This document shows, one piece after another, positions 7,953-17,363 of a DNA stretch of 20,923 nucleotides. The stretch is from contig CAMPET010000171.1 of assembly GCA_946803715.1 (NCBI GenBank), positions 48,095-69,017 of the forward strand, in the 5' to 3' direction. Made by a program: the position numbers and the translations under genes. The notes beneath the pieces were generated by a model. That model worked only from the letters and a program-made list of their open reading frames with translations. It did not search any database and had not been told where the DNA came from. Positions within the stretch are counted from its first letter, which is position 1, and the number at the start of each line of letters is the position of its first letter. This DNA is from Beroe ovata. Taxonomy: Eukaryota; Ctenophora; Nuda; Beroida; Beroidae.

Positions 7953-10699
7953 ACCTGCCATCCTAATTCGGCAGCGTCTATTGCTGTACTCAACCGTCCC
8001 TCTAATTCTTGTAACCTCAAGTGTAACAAGTTTTCTCTGTTCATCGCATTCTGAAACGTGTCACCCACTTTAGCGGTGTCTGAGTTTCGTGGTGTCAGGG
8101 GAATGTACTGTCGTGATATATGAGGTCAGTGTGAGAATGAGTAACCCGGATGCTGAGACTCAATGCGCCAGTGACCGCATTCCGTCGTCTCTGCAACACT
8201 TGCTTGCAAAATTGTGTCAAGGAAAATGGTGTCAAGGAAACGTTTATTGTTTAATGACGTAGTGGAATTAAACGTAAATATCCGAAATTCAATCTTAAAT
8301 TCAACCACCAGAAAAAGGTAAAATAAATCAGAAGGGATTCAATCATTCAAAAGTGAAAGTGCTGAGGATAACTAGCGTAGTGGTGTCAACGCAGCACCTA
8401 TAAAGCGAGTGCACATCCATTTCATCTGTAGTTCGAATCGAACTCTCCAAAGCGCTACATTACAAAAAAAATCAAACACAAAAAAAAACAAAAACAAAAA
8501 CGCTGCCTGAGAAAGGCTAAATGCTACCAAGGGAGTGCTTTTCTATCGAACTAGGGCCAGCAATCGCATTCCGTCATTGGTTGAGAGATCACCCGATTGG
8601 GTGATACCTAGTTGGGCTCAGATCTTAGTGACCTTCAAAATTTGAAAAGGAGCGGCGTGATGGTGCAGTGGTGTTTCAGGTGATCTAAGCGGTGTCAAAG
8701 TCGAGTTGTGTCCATTTGGGTGGTATCAGTGTAACTCACTTTTATGGCTCCGTGTAAATCTAGTATATCTTGATCTTCGTCTATACAGTCGAGTGTTTCT
8801 GAACTTGATGATACTGATCTGAAAAGTTGCATGATATTGAAATCCTTTGTCAATCATTGATCAATCCTCAGCTCTATTGGTCCATATTTTAGTTTTACTC
8901 TTGCTGTTTTCTGCATTTAATTGATATACCTAATAAGTATTTATTATTAAACTGCTACTGGTTAATGATCCAGAGAAACTGTCAGCATAATTTTCTGCCT
9001 TCTGGTCTAGAAATGAACAGCGATTTTTATAGAGGTTTCTTGGCCCACAACGTCTGCACTCTGCATAGAGTGCAGGGCAAATCTAGATAGATAGAGCCTA
9101 TAACAGAGTTGTTGACAGTCATACCCAGTGCTGTACACACCCATAGTAATATCCGTGAAATACACACACCCAGTGCCTGTCATCTGTTATTGATAATACG
9201 TGTAACCAGGTGATACCACACTGTTGATGTTGGTCTACTGACATAGTAGTTCATAATGGTTAGTACAAGACACAAGTTGTTCGTGTTTGCATTTCATCAC
9301 ATGGATCACTCAAATCCAGTCACATCGAAATCTACAAAACAAAAGCCTGACTCTTCTTTGAGCAGATAAGTTACAAGCCTTTCAATGCGGGGTATTAATG
9401 TTGAGAGTACGTTCTTATTCAGTTGTTATAAATGTCAGAAGATTGAGCTAACAAACTACTGAAACAAGAATTACGCCCGTTATTCCCGACAGGCGGGNCC
9501 AGTGCTGTACACACCCATAGTAATATCCGTAAAATACACACACCCCAGTGCCTGTCATCTGTTATTGATAATACGTGTAACCAGGTGACACCACACTGTT
9601 GATGTTGGTCTACTGACATAGTAATTCATAATGGGCAGAACAAGACATAAGTTGTTCGTGTTTGCATTTCATCACATGGATCACTCAAATCTAGTCACAT
9701 CGAAATCTACAAAAACAAAAGCCTCGCTCTTCTTAGAGCAGATAAGTTACAAGCCTTTCAATGCGGGGTATTAGTGATGAGAGTACGTTCTTATTCAGTT
9801 GTTATAAATGTCAGAAGATTGAGCTAACAAACTACTGAAGAAATTAAGGGCTTCAATACTGACTTGGAATTTAGAAGGGGGTTGTTAATCACGTAGTTAG
9901 GGTTGGGTATCAGTGTATCAGGAATGATAACTGTAGCTTTTGCAATGATGCATCCATGGGTTATCGGATTACCTCCTGATAGATTGAGGAAATGTTATAT
10001 AGGAATTGTTATATAGAATGAGGAATGCAGTGAATATGCATTATGATCTGTAAGTAGAGAACTGAGTAGCTAGATCAAACCTCCATCTTTTTTCTTTGCT
10101 TCCATGACATCCACACCAAACTGTATCTTGTCTCCAGATTGTATTTTGAAGGGTTCACTCTCTTCTCCACCTCTACTGAGTCTATTGCTATTAATAAATG
10201 TACCATTACTGCTGCTGGTATCTTTTATCCAGATCTAGAATGAAAGTGATATCAAAAAATTGTCAGGTATTATTGGCTGAGAATTCAAAAACTTACAAGT
10301 AAACTTGAGGATTTTGATGCACAAGCTTCAACTTACAAAGCCATCTTGGAACCACATGACTGCATGACTACGAGAAAGTACTTTGCAATCAAATATTGCA
10401 TTGTCAGGTGATGTTTTACATCTTGCCACACTTCTCCCAACCTGAAAATTGAAGCATAATTAGGTATGATCTCCTCAGACTGATTAATATGAAAGACTGA
10501 TTAATATATAGTGAAGTGCCTCCTCAGCACTACATAGAAGATTTTGTTAGTATGCTCAATCATATAATAGTTCAATTCAATTCAAGCACTGTTTATATTT
10601 TGGTTAAAGCACCTTGACTTCTTCATAAACTTCAATTTCACGCTTCTCAAAGCTATGAGAGTTTACACATGGGACAAAAATAACTTTTGGCATCTGCAT
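3036..10699 (-). CDS. SLMAP: SLMAP-like FHA/coiled-coil protein, 18 coding exons
   Basis: SLMAP proteins use an FHA domain to bind phosphothreonine on Hippo kinases MST1/2 and bring the STRIPAK-PP2A phosphatase to them; most family members are tail-anchored on ER, nuclear envelope or sarcolemma. Exons read from the sequence, 5' to 3' on the minus strand: 10613-10699, 10337-10441, 10081-10234, 9864-9975, 8740-8818, 7955-8050, 7175-7246, 6762-6975, 6475-6663, 6210-6386, 5969-6106, 5726-5863, 5475-5637, 5245-5364, 4960-5153, 4586-4843, 3900-3971, 3036-3226. Every junction is GT-AG and every phase agrees; the total is 2559 bp, or 852 residues plus TAG. The start is the first ATG after an in-frame TGA; a second ATG lies two codons later. 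The donor of exon 4 is the least certain, because it was chosen as the phase-compatible GT. Exons 1-10 are certain SLMAP. Exons 11-18 are joined on splice phase alone and could belong to a separate downstream gene. Confidence 0.8.
4525..4543. repeat. (CT)n microsatellite in intron 16
   Basis: About nine CT units lie 40 bp beyond the donor of exon 4586-4843. Read on the minus strand they are (AG)n. Confidence 0.9.
6139..6154. repeat. Perfect 16-bp palindrome in intron 10
   Basis: The sequence GTTAACTGCAGTTAAC is its own reverse complement. It lies 32 bp upstream (in gene orientation) of exon 5969-6106. Confidence 0.9.
7046..7100 (-). promoter_or_regulatory. Paired CCAAT boxes plus E-box inside intron 7
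   Basis: Two TTTTGATTGGT motifs put CCAAT boxes (minus strand) at 7054-7058 and 7075-7079, exactly 21 bp apart. A CACGTG E-box lies at 7091-7096. They are immediately upstream, in gene orientation, of an ATG at 7009-7011 that is open into exon 6762-6975 across its acceptor. This could be an internal promoter for a short isoform. Confidence 0.3.
7917..7946. repeat. (CA)n microsatellite next to a splice donor
   Basis: About fifteen CA units lie in intron 6. On the gene's strand this is a (TG)n run starting only eight bases after the exon 7955-8050 boundary. Confidence 0.95.
8371..8545 (+). mobile_element. tRNA-derived SINE in intron 5 of the SLMAP-like gene
   Basis: An RNA polymerase III A box (TAGCGTAGTGG, 8373-8383) lies 58 bp before an exact B box (GTTCGAATC, 8431-8439). 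The intervening CACCTATAAAGCGAGTG resembles the D-to-anticodon part of a tRNA. An A-rich stretch with CAAAAA repeats (8464-8501) follows, and then GCCTGAGAAAGGCTAAATGC, a body of the kind found in tRNA-related SINEs. Its plus orientation is antisense to the host gene. Ends and target-site duplications are not clear. Confidence 0.65.
8588..8605. repeat. Hairpin with 7-bp arms
   Basis: ATCACCC and GGGTGAT pair around a GATT loop, about 40 bp beyond the SINE in intron 5. Confidence 0.8.
9054..9075. repeat. Perfect 9-bp stem hairpin
   Basis: The arms CTGCACTCT (9054-9062) and AGAGTGCAG (9067-9075) flank a GCAT loop. Outer bases TTGGCCC and GGGCAA could extend the pairing with a bulge. It sits in intron 4, just before the 340-bp duplication. 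Confidence 0.8.
9125..9463. repeat. Left copy of a ~340-bp direct duplication
   Basis: This block is repeated at 9499-9839 with an offset of 374-376 bp. I count roughly 15 substitutions or single-base indels, or about 95% identity. It lies in intron 4 of the SLMAP-like gene and contains no exon I can support. The 35 bp between the copies include an N at 9498. Confidence 0.95.
9499..9839. repeat. Right copy of the ~340-bp direct duplication
   Basis: The copy begins immediately after the N base and ends 24 bp before the donor of exon 9864-9975. Differences from the left copy are scattered (for example GGTTAGTAC versus GGGCAGAAC, and TTAATGTTG versus TTAGTGATG). This suits either an old tandem duplication or two alleles joined by the assembler. 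Confidence 0.95.
10081..10699 (-). other. SLMAP: FHA-domain exons (exons 1-3) of the SLMAP-like gene
   Basis: These exons encode residues 1-115, the N-terminal FHA domain. The hallmarks of the fold are visible: Gly31-Arg32 before the first loop, Ser52-x-x-His55 (SRSH) and Asn74-Gly75 (NGT). Arg32 falls where the phosphothreonine-contacting arginine of vertebrate SLMAP lies when translation starts at the first ATG. Runs such as [20 protein letters not shown] and QFGVDV are nearly family-identical, and the next exon (9864-9975) continues with THGCI, as in SLMAP. The introns here are 171, 102 and 105 bp. All key ligand-binding positions are intact, so the domain is probably functional. Confidence 0.93.
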
Positions 10700-10989
10700 G
10701 ATGATTCAGTTAAGCCACTTTTCCTTCATGTCCTAGACAGGGAAGCATTCTCAACTTTAATCTGAATGCAAAGCTGTGAAACAAAAAAGTGACAAAATAC
10801 AGTGAATTAAGCAATCTGGAGTGAAATGCATCACACAAATAACCTACTATAAAGTTTTAATGAAGCAAAATGCAAATTTTTCCCTCCCCAAAAACCTTTT
10901 TCTATTTCACAAAAAGGCATTGGAGAAGGGATAGCAGAGATGAAAAAAAGATGCGTCGACATACCACCTTAACTGTAATTTAATAGGAA

Positions 10990-11105
10990 AATCACTGCGG
11001 TTGCTATGGCAACTAAAGTAGCCAGAAGACAAAGATACCCCCTCCCTCCGTTCCCACAAATAGCCAATCAGAAGCCTCCATTTCTGGCCGATCAGCCAAT
11101 CGGAC
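10990..11105 (-). promoter_or_regulatory. Putative promoter of the SLMAP-like gene: RFX X-box and two CCAAT boxes
   Basis: An X-box half-palindrome GTTGCTATGGCAAC (11000-11013) lies about 300 bp upstream of the start codon. CCAAT pentamers (plus strand) are at 11064-11068 and 11096-11100, 32 bp apart. RFX factors and NF-Y commonly act together on such sites. No TATA box was seen. The arrangement could also drive a plus-strand transcript, but I see no convincing gene on that side. Confidence 0.45.
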
Positions 11106-12378
11106 GCCGTGTTGTAACGATGGATGAATGACAATTCGACTTGAAACGCCGCAAAGTTATTTTCTGTGTAGTGAATTTAAAAAGAATTATAGTGCGCGGC
11201 GCGTCACATTCATATTTCCGTCTGCATTGTACTCAACAGGCGTCGTCAAGAATTTCGCAAATATCCGACAACAATGCGTAGGAAATTTCAAATTTGTGAT
11301 TCCGACTAGCAGTAGCTTCCACTGCGATCGACTCCTTGAGTATTCAGAATTCAGATATCTGTTTAATGAGTTAAGGGATATCAAACATTCAAATTTCACA
11401 AGAAACAAAGCTTATTTTGATTGAAACTTCCAATTTGAAAGAAAACAACCATTTCAATCTCGTTGGAGGTTGATATATTCTGTTTAAATCTCATCGCATT
11501 AATAGCAGGGATGATCAAAGACGTCAATATTGGACGAAGTTTTTTGCTTAATATTTCCGGAACTTATTTCTCAACATTGAATTGAATTATATTTTTACAG
11601 CACAATATCAATGAACATAATATACATTGTTTTGTTCTATAGANAATTTAAAAACACTCCCTCAGCCACACAATATCATGTATTAAAAAGTTGTCTATTA
11701 TCATTATTATTAACATGAGTTGATGACTTCACAGTCAGTTTTCGGGAAACGGGGGCGGTGGACTATTTATTCTAAGACAAGCCAAAACTTCTTGCTGATT
11801 CGTTTTATCACGGATTGCACTATAACAACCTCAATCGCATTATACATGCACGCATGATAAACGAAACAAATTTGTGAAACAAGCGACCAACTGAATTCAA
11901 CCGCATTTAATCGGAATCTTTGCGTTTGCCATCGTATGCACGTGAGAGCTAGGTCACTTGACTGCGCTGTGCACCCGCCATCTCGAATCTTACCCGATAT
12001 TTCACTACTCATCTCACTGCTGCCTTGCTGGTAGGGGAGGGAAATAAAGTGCTTCCTAACGGGGACACAAGCACAATTCTTGTTGCTTTCATCATATTGA
12101 CATTATAATCATCAGTAATTGACAATTACTGTGTACATAGAACAGTGTTCCACTCATGCGGCTATCTTGAAGCCTTATCAAGTCCCTAAATCCCCACCCT
12201 AAATCACATCAACAGTTCTGCAATTTGTGGACTTTGGGCATGACGTTAAATACTCAAGTAGGACCACTGCTCTCTATGTGCACCTAAGTTACAAGAAAGA
12301 CCCATAGTATAAAGAGAACGTGATACACTACCCATTGGATACGATATCAGGATGTAAATTGTCACATGACATATATTT
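11106..12378. other. Intergenic, nothing recognisable
   Basis: Mostly AT-rich DNA with an N at 11644. A 98-codon plus-strand frame at 11128-11424 and its minus-strand shadow show no family motif, no splice context and no conserved pattern, so I do not call a gene. The last ~200 bp may be the degraded 5' part of the LINE. Confidence 0.5.
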
Positions 12379-14290
12379 GGTGGTGACTTCAACATCCACA
12401 TGGAAACACCTAATGATTATTCAAGGGAACTCATCCTGGTCACATCATCATATGGACTCAATCAAATAGTTGACCAACTCAGTACCCACTCATATAAATG
12501 GTGGAACAATTGACCTTTTGTTTGATAACAGTTATCTCCTTGACAGTAGAACTTTGTTTATTCAGAAAGATGTTACCTTGACTGATCATTAACCTCAACC
12601 CTGACGTATACTCTACCAAGTCATTTCATCTAACACTGAAGAAGCCCAGTTGCAACACATGATTTTTCTGCTACGAACAAGAATCTCAAAGGAAAAAATT
12701 TCTACAGATCTACTAGCAATGCAAACTTCATAACTCTGCAGGCAAGCCAGGTGGATCAAAAATTATGTCAAATTAATTCAGCATCAAAAATTGCCCCAAA
12801 ACATGTATGCAGTTTCGTTGTGCGAAACATGAATGTAATTCCTATAGGCTATAAATAAATGATACACAGGCGTGCGAGAAAAAAATGCTGAAATAGTATG
12901 GTTTTGTGCGCGTTGCCATGGTAACTGCAGCAATACTAGGAATCGGGCGTGGGACCTCTGTAGCAACACAGTACCCGATTCATTCCACTCATGACAAAAT
13001 CAATTGGAGACCCGGAAATGAATAAAAATAAGGAATTAGCAATTGTCTGACAATCGCCTGAAAATTACTATAAATGAGATTCCTGCATTCCTAGTATATT
13101 GCCAACGGGGGAAGAAAGCCAAAGTTATCTCTACAAGAGATCTTAAGAGTATTGATAAAGATAGTTTCATGAATGACATACAGCTGAGAGTCATGAATTT
13201 CAAAATCTCTGGAATGTTCAGAGACTCATGTAATGAACTCTTTTCTGCTATGCATTCAATCCTGGAACAGCATGCACCTTTGATGGAAAAAAACAATTTC
13301 GTATGCACCTCATGCCCCAGGATTTGATGCCAAATACAAAAAAGAAAGGAAATTGCGCAGAAAGGCAGAAAAGAACAAAAACAAAAGTTAATTTCATAGG
13401 ACTCTATTTGAAGGGATACAATCTGAAACAACTATCATGGCCAACTTGAAAAAGAAGCAGTACTATGACAGACTGCTGAAAAATAATGAGGGAAATACGA
13501 GAGCAATATTCAATGTAATCAACCATGAACTAGACAGGAAGACATCCTCCTCTCTGAGCAAGATATAGTTGTACTAAGCGAAAAAGTTCAATAACTTTCT
13601 TATTTATTAATTATAAAATCTGCAAGATTTGGCAAAAACCAATTTTTTCCTTCAACCAATTGTAAGAGCATGATCGAATATGGGCTAGTGTTTTCTGATG
13701 AATTCTTAAATGAGTTTTCACCTAGTTCTGAAGACGAACCTAGAGAAATTATCAGCAAAGATGGGATAAAATGTGCTCCCACAGACTTCTTTCCTGAAGA
13801 TTTGCAGAAAGAAAACATCAATGTCCTTAAACCAGTTTTATGTCAACTTGTCAATCAATCCCTCTCAACTGGCACAATTGATGGACATAAAATTGCGGGC
13901 ATAATCCCTACACTGAAGGACATCAAACTTGACTCTGATGACTTGAAGAATTCCTGTTCCCTATCAAATTTGTCCTTCCTTGGGAAGCTTATTGAACGTG
14001 TTGTACTAAATAGGCTGAATGATCACCTTGGAAAGAATGGTTTAGATATACCTGAACAATCAGCTTACAAGAAAACTACTCTACAGAGACAATTTTGATT
14101 AAGGTAACAAGTGACTTAGTGACGTCTTGATTGCCTGCAACAACAAATCAGTGACTGTTCTCATTATACTCAATCTCTCAGCAGATTTTTATTACAGTGG
14201 ATCACATCAAACACATCAAGATTATTGGTAGAGAGGTGTTGCTCTGAAATGATCCAAGAGCTTTCTAATGGTGAAAGTGCAACAAACGAA
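12379..14290 (+). mobile_element. Decayed non-LTR retrotransposon (CR1/L2/Jockey-like LINE), endonuclease and partial RT
   Basis: The 5' part (12379 on) reads GGDFNIHMETPNDYS, the GDFN block of an APE-type endonuclease. It then shifts frame near 12490 and continues as GGTIDLLFDN and LTDH, the His-containing end of that domain. From 13043 to 13560 the linker between endonuclease and RT appears (STRDLKSIDKDSF, ILEQHAPLMEK, KKKQYYDRLLKN) in changing frames. An open segment at 13670-14098 holds the RT N-terminus: SNLSFLGKLIERVVLNRLND and IPEQSAYKK. Beyond 14098 the FDTVDH-type catalytic block survives only as a frameshifted echo near 14175-14200, and the YxDD box is absent. Stops and shifts throughout show a dead, 3'-truncated copy. 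About 350 bp at 12680-13030 do not look like LINE and may be a nested insertion. Confidence 0.85.
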
Positions 14291-14309
14291 ATTGTTGTCA
14301 GATATTACC

Positions 14310-14740
14310 TGACCTGTTGTCGCGCTGCGCCGACAGTTGTCACTAAATTTCATCTTACAGCTTTGCTTTCGCGTGGGCCGCGCGAAAAACAGAGGTCAAT
14401 ATAAAATGACAATCCATTACAATGTGTGTCATGCACACGTTGCGCGCCCCTGTTCTACTCAGTACTCAGTGAACTGAAAAGTCGTAGAAATGAGAAGCGC
14501 AGCGCGCGCGGAGTATTCGGGTCACGCAGCGCGCGGAAACATATTATTAGCATGGCCTGGCACGTGCAACACTGTTGTGGGATGATTTCATCCTCGGCAA
14601 AGTGGCGGGGCGGAATTACTATTGCGCGACGGTAGGGAAAAACCGGCCCTACAAGCAACATATGCGTCACTGCAACAGTGCAACTACACACTCCTTTGCA
14701 ATTGTGACGTACAACTAGACCAACGACATAATTTCTATTT
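14310..14740. other. CpG-rich block with inverted repeats
   Basis: This block stands out from its AT-rich flanks through runs such as CGCAGCGCGCGCGG (14498-14511) and CGCAGCGCGCGG (14525-14536). A stem TTTCGCG/CGCGAAA lies at 14367-14387 and a CACGTG at 14561-14566. A GTAGGG...CCCTAC stem lies near 14632-14652. It begins where the LINE remains fade. No coding sequence or known element was recognised. It could be a CpG-island-like regulatory patch or part of a DNA transposon. Confidence 0.45.
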
Positions 14741-14841
14741 GGCTGTAGCTTGCAGATTTTTGCTGTGAATTTCATGAAACTAATTCCCCTTGTTTAGAAA
14801 AAGGGCCTGCCCTCACTGACAGGATCTTATCACTGGCATCC

Positions 14842-14890
14842 ACAGCATTGCTGGAACAGCATTGTGGCACAGCATTGTGGCACAGCAATT
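14842..14890. repeat. 13-14-bp tandem repeat
   Basis: Three and a half units of ACAGCATTGTGGC; the first is the variant ACAGCATTGCTGGA. Confidence 0.9.
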
Positions 14891-14899
14891 GAAATTTAA

Positions 14900-16110
14900 C
14901 AGCATGGACAGGAGGGAGAAATCCTACAAATACTTATTGCTTATAATATATGCTATAGAAATTCTAAAAAGTAACAGTTTATGAAAGAGTGGTAAATACA
15001 GGAAAGATGATATAATTATTCATGACCATGGGTGACCACTAGAAATTGAACTATCTGGATACATCTATGCACTCATAAACTTCACAAAAGATGTTTTCAA
15101 AAAAGAAAGGCAGGTACTCTAAGACATAGATCACAGTTCTTAGTTGAGTAATTGTTCTTGTGGCACAGCTGTCCATTCATATAACTTGATGTGCCACTAT
15201 ACAGTACTTATTATCATTGTATACATGAACCTACATTCTATAATCAACATGTCATACTTCTTCAATTTCACTCACCTCTGCTCACCCTGCCATCTTCGGA
15301 TCTTCTCATCACTACTGATTACCATCATATTTGAGTGAGGACCACACTTCGTGGTGATCCTGAAGGAGAAACTAATGTCTTGAAACTGTCAGTATATATT
15401 TTGTGGTGTAATTTGTGTAGGTTTGATTCAATTGAATCCGTCTCACTGTCTTTAATGTTTAATCATCTGAAAGACAATTCACATTAATAGGTACATACAT
15501 AACAAACTTATCAAGTGGGGACTGACAGGTTTAGGTTCACAATTGGTTAAGCCCAATCTTCATCTTACTTAATTTCTTGTGATTTTCAAGAATCCTTTTT
15601 ATTCTTTTAAATTAAATTCTAATGTGCTATGTAAAAGGACACAAATCTATCTGGATCCATCAACTGATCCTCTTCTTCTCTTTGCTAAGTTTCTTACTTA
15701 ATTTCTTGATGCCGGAGTAAAGATAAAGATTGTTTCAGACAGGTGGTCACTGCACTTCACAGTGCTATACCCAGTACCAGGGGGTGACTGCTTGGGGGCC
15801 ATACCTCATAAAAAGCTCTCCCAATTTAAACACTCCCAAAGCTGATGTAGGTATTGTACTGATGATACCTGCACACCACTCATCTTGGTGTGATTCATTT
15901 AGATCTTGCTGCTCACCACAATTTTTACCTAAAGTGATCTTGTTGGTGTTCAAGTATAGAGTTGGAGAAAAGTCTTGCAGATTGATGTCTCAAAAGAGTC
16001 TTTCTCTTTGAAATACATCTTTTCATGAAGTATACAACTATTCATAATATTATAATTTATTGGTTGATAATAAAGCTTATTTAAATAGCTGATGACTGAA
16101 AGCCATTGAA
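14900..16110. other. Unassigned DNA upstream of the TRIC gene
   Basis: A stem-loop with arms GGACCAC and GTGGTGATCC lies at 15339-15360. A less AT-rich piece at 15735-15960 looks like an inserted repeat but matches nothing I know. Close to the TRIC start are an inverted CCAAT (ATTGG, 16059-16063) and a TATTTAAATAG (16079-16089) that could serve as core promoter. Confidence 0.4.
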
Positions 16111-16896
16111 ATGGAAGCAATTGAACAAATTGGTGAGTTCATAGATGGAACTCCTTACTTCCCAGTCCTTCATACTATCCATTGCTTAGCTTCAACAGCT
16201 TCTATCCGTTCTCAGCCAGGGGCCATAGAATTTGCTCATGATCATCCAATGGCATCAATGGCAACAAACCTCATGATTATAAATGCTGGTGGTCTGCTGA
16301 CTTCTGCTGCTCTCAGTAAGCCAATGATTGGACCATTTGGAAATGTTGCTAACACATTTACAGCAATTTTCATTTGGTGGTTGCTGTATTTTGGTCCTGG
16401 GGATTTGGTTTTCAGACTTTATAAAGTGAAACCATTCCAAATGTGTTTGATGGTTGCAAGGGAAACAAGGAGGTGTAAGAAAATTCTTGATGCAGTGAGA
16501 ATTTCGGCTGGAGTGCTGAAAGGGCAGTGGATAAATATAATCTTGGTGGGAATGCTTGGTGGATGTTCAGGGAAATTCTTGCAGACGACTGAGGAATCCA
16601 TAAGGAACAAAGATATTGACCTCAACAAAAGTGAGCTGTTTCAACTTTCATTTGTTACCAAAGCTTCTCTCTGCATTTCTACCTTGTTCACTTTGGCAGA
16701 AATGGAATTAGTGTATCTTAATACAGTACAAGCTCTTTTCATTTGCTCTTTTGCATTGGTTGCTATGAATCTGGGCATGGCTATCCTTGGTTTTCAAGAT
16801 CCGTTTCATCCTATTGCAAGGGCTACATGGAAAGTGGTTTCAATCACTAGCAGTCAAAAAAAGAAAGATGCCAAAGGGGCTAAAAAGAAGGAGTAA
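16111..16896 (+). CDS. TMEM38: TRIC-type trimeric intracellular cation channel (TMEM38 family), intronless
   Basis: TRIC channels are ER/SR potassium channels that balance charge during calcium release through ryanodine and IP3 receptors. The 261-residue product has about seven hydrophobic segments and several family marks: QPGA at residues 35-38 after the first helix, the glycine-bearing helix NAGGLLTSAAL (58-68), PGDLVFRL (96-103; PLDLVYR in vertebrates), the basic RETRR at 117-121 where the family has its KEVxR lipid-binding motif, the second glycine-rich helix GMLGGCSG (147-154), and a lysine-rich tail ending KKKE. It is slightly shorter than vertebrate TMEM38A/B (about 290-300). Two in-frame TGA codons lie 5-6 codons upstream, so this ATG starts the frame. 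The frame is uninterrupted, whereas vertebrate homologues have several introns. A or B paralogy cannot be assigned. Confidence 0.9.
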   Translation: MEAIEQIGEFIDGTPYFPVLHTIHCLASTASIRSQPGAIEFAHDHPMASMATNLMIINAGGLLTSAALSKPMIGPFGNVANTFTAIFIWWLLYFGPGDLVFRLYKVKPFQMCLMVARETRRCKKILDAVRISAGVLKGQWINIILVGMLGGCSGKFLQTTEESIRNKDIDLNKSELFQLSFVTKASLCISTLFTLAEMELVYLNTVQALFICSFALVAMNLGMAILGFQDPFHPIARATWKVVSITSSQKKKDAKGAKKKE

Positions 16897-17119
16897 CTTT
16901 CTATTGTGGGACATTAATCATATGAGTTTTAGGAATAGTGCAATTCTTCTTTGTTATCATCTCTAAGATTTCGGTGTATTGGAATCACTTTTTAACTAAC
17001 TAAATTATTACCATGACCAAATACCACTACTATTTCGTTCAATTATACATATTTTAAATTTATTGACATTTTAAAACATTTTGTGATTTTAACATTTATT
17101 CAATCTTTAGAATATAGTA

Positions 17120-17125
17120 ATTAAA
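17120..17125 (+). terminator. Possible polyadenylation signal of the TRIC gene
   Basis: ATTAAA, the commonest variant signal, lies about 225 bp after the stop codon in an AT-rich tail. No exact AATAAA occurs between the stop codon and this point. Confidence 0.3.
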
Positions 17126-17363
17126 TGACGTTAAATTAATTCTTATATTTAATTAAGAAAGATTCAAGCATCATCTCTATTATTTCAAAATTGCTGACAA
17201 TATTTAAAAAATTTTAAATACCAAGTTAACTTAAGTATATCAATAGTTTTATTGGCCTGATAGTCTGTTCAAGTTTTGGACTTAAAAGTACATATTTCAG
17301 TAAAAAATTGGAAAGATATGCCTTCTATTAAGGAATTGAAAGTTTTATCTCGTTTGCATTCAG

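Larger units (their letters stand above)
5969..8818 (-). other. SLMAP: Coiled-coil exons (exons 5-11) of the SLMAP-like gene
   Basis: Seven exons encode roughly residues 153-474. The segment running from [14 protein letters not shown] to ELGWQ across 7955-8050 and 8740-8818, followed by [19 protein letters not shown] at 7175-7246, matches the SLMAP region just after the FHA linker. Exon 6762-6975 carries [15 protein letters not shown], also recognisable as SLMAP. Exons 6475-6663 and 6210-6386 are Glu/Lys/Leu-rich heptad sequence typical of parallel coiled coil, used for dimerisation and STRIPAK contact. Exon 5969-6106 leaves the heptad pattern and becomes polar, with many Thr, Glu and Ser. 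The coiled coil is shorter than in vertebrate SLMAP. Confidence 0.88.

Noticed and set aside
8371-8445. A functional tRNA gene
   Set aside because: The A and B boxes are present, but the acceptor and anticodon arms do not pair and an A-rich tail follows; a SINE is the better fit.
11128-11424. 98-codon plus-strand frame near the putative promoter
   Set aside because: No motif, no splice context and an equally long frame on the opposite strand; treated as chance.
14455-14775. 106-codon minus-strand frame in the CpG-rich block
   Set aside because: Cys/Arg-rich translation of GC-rich repeat with no recognisable domain.
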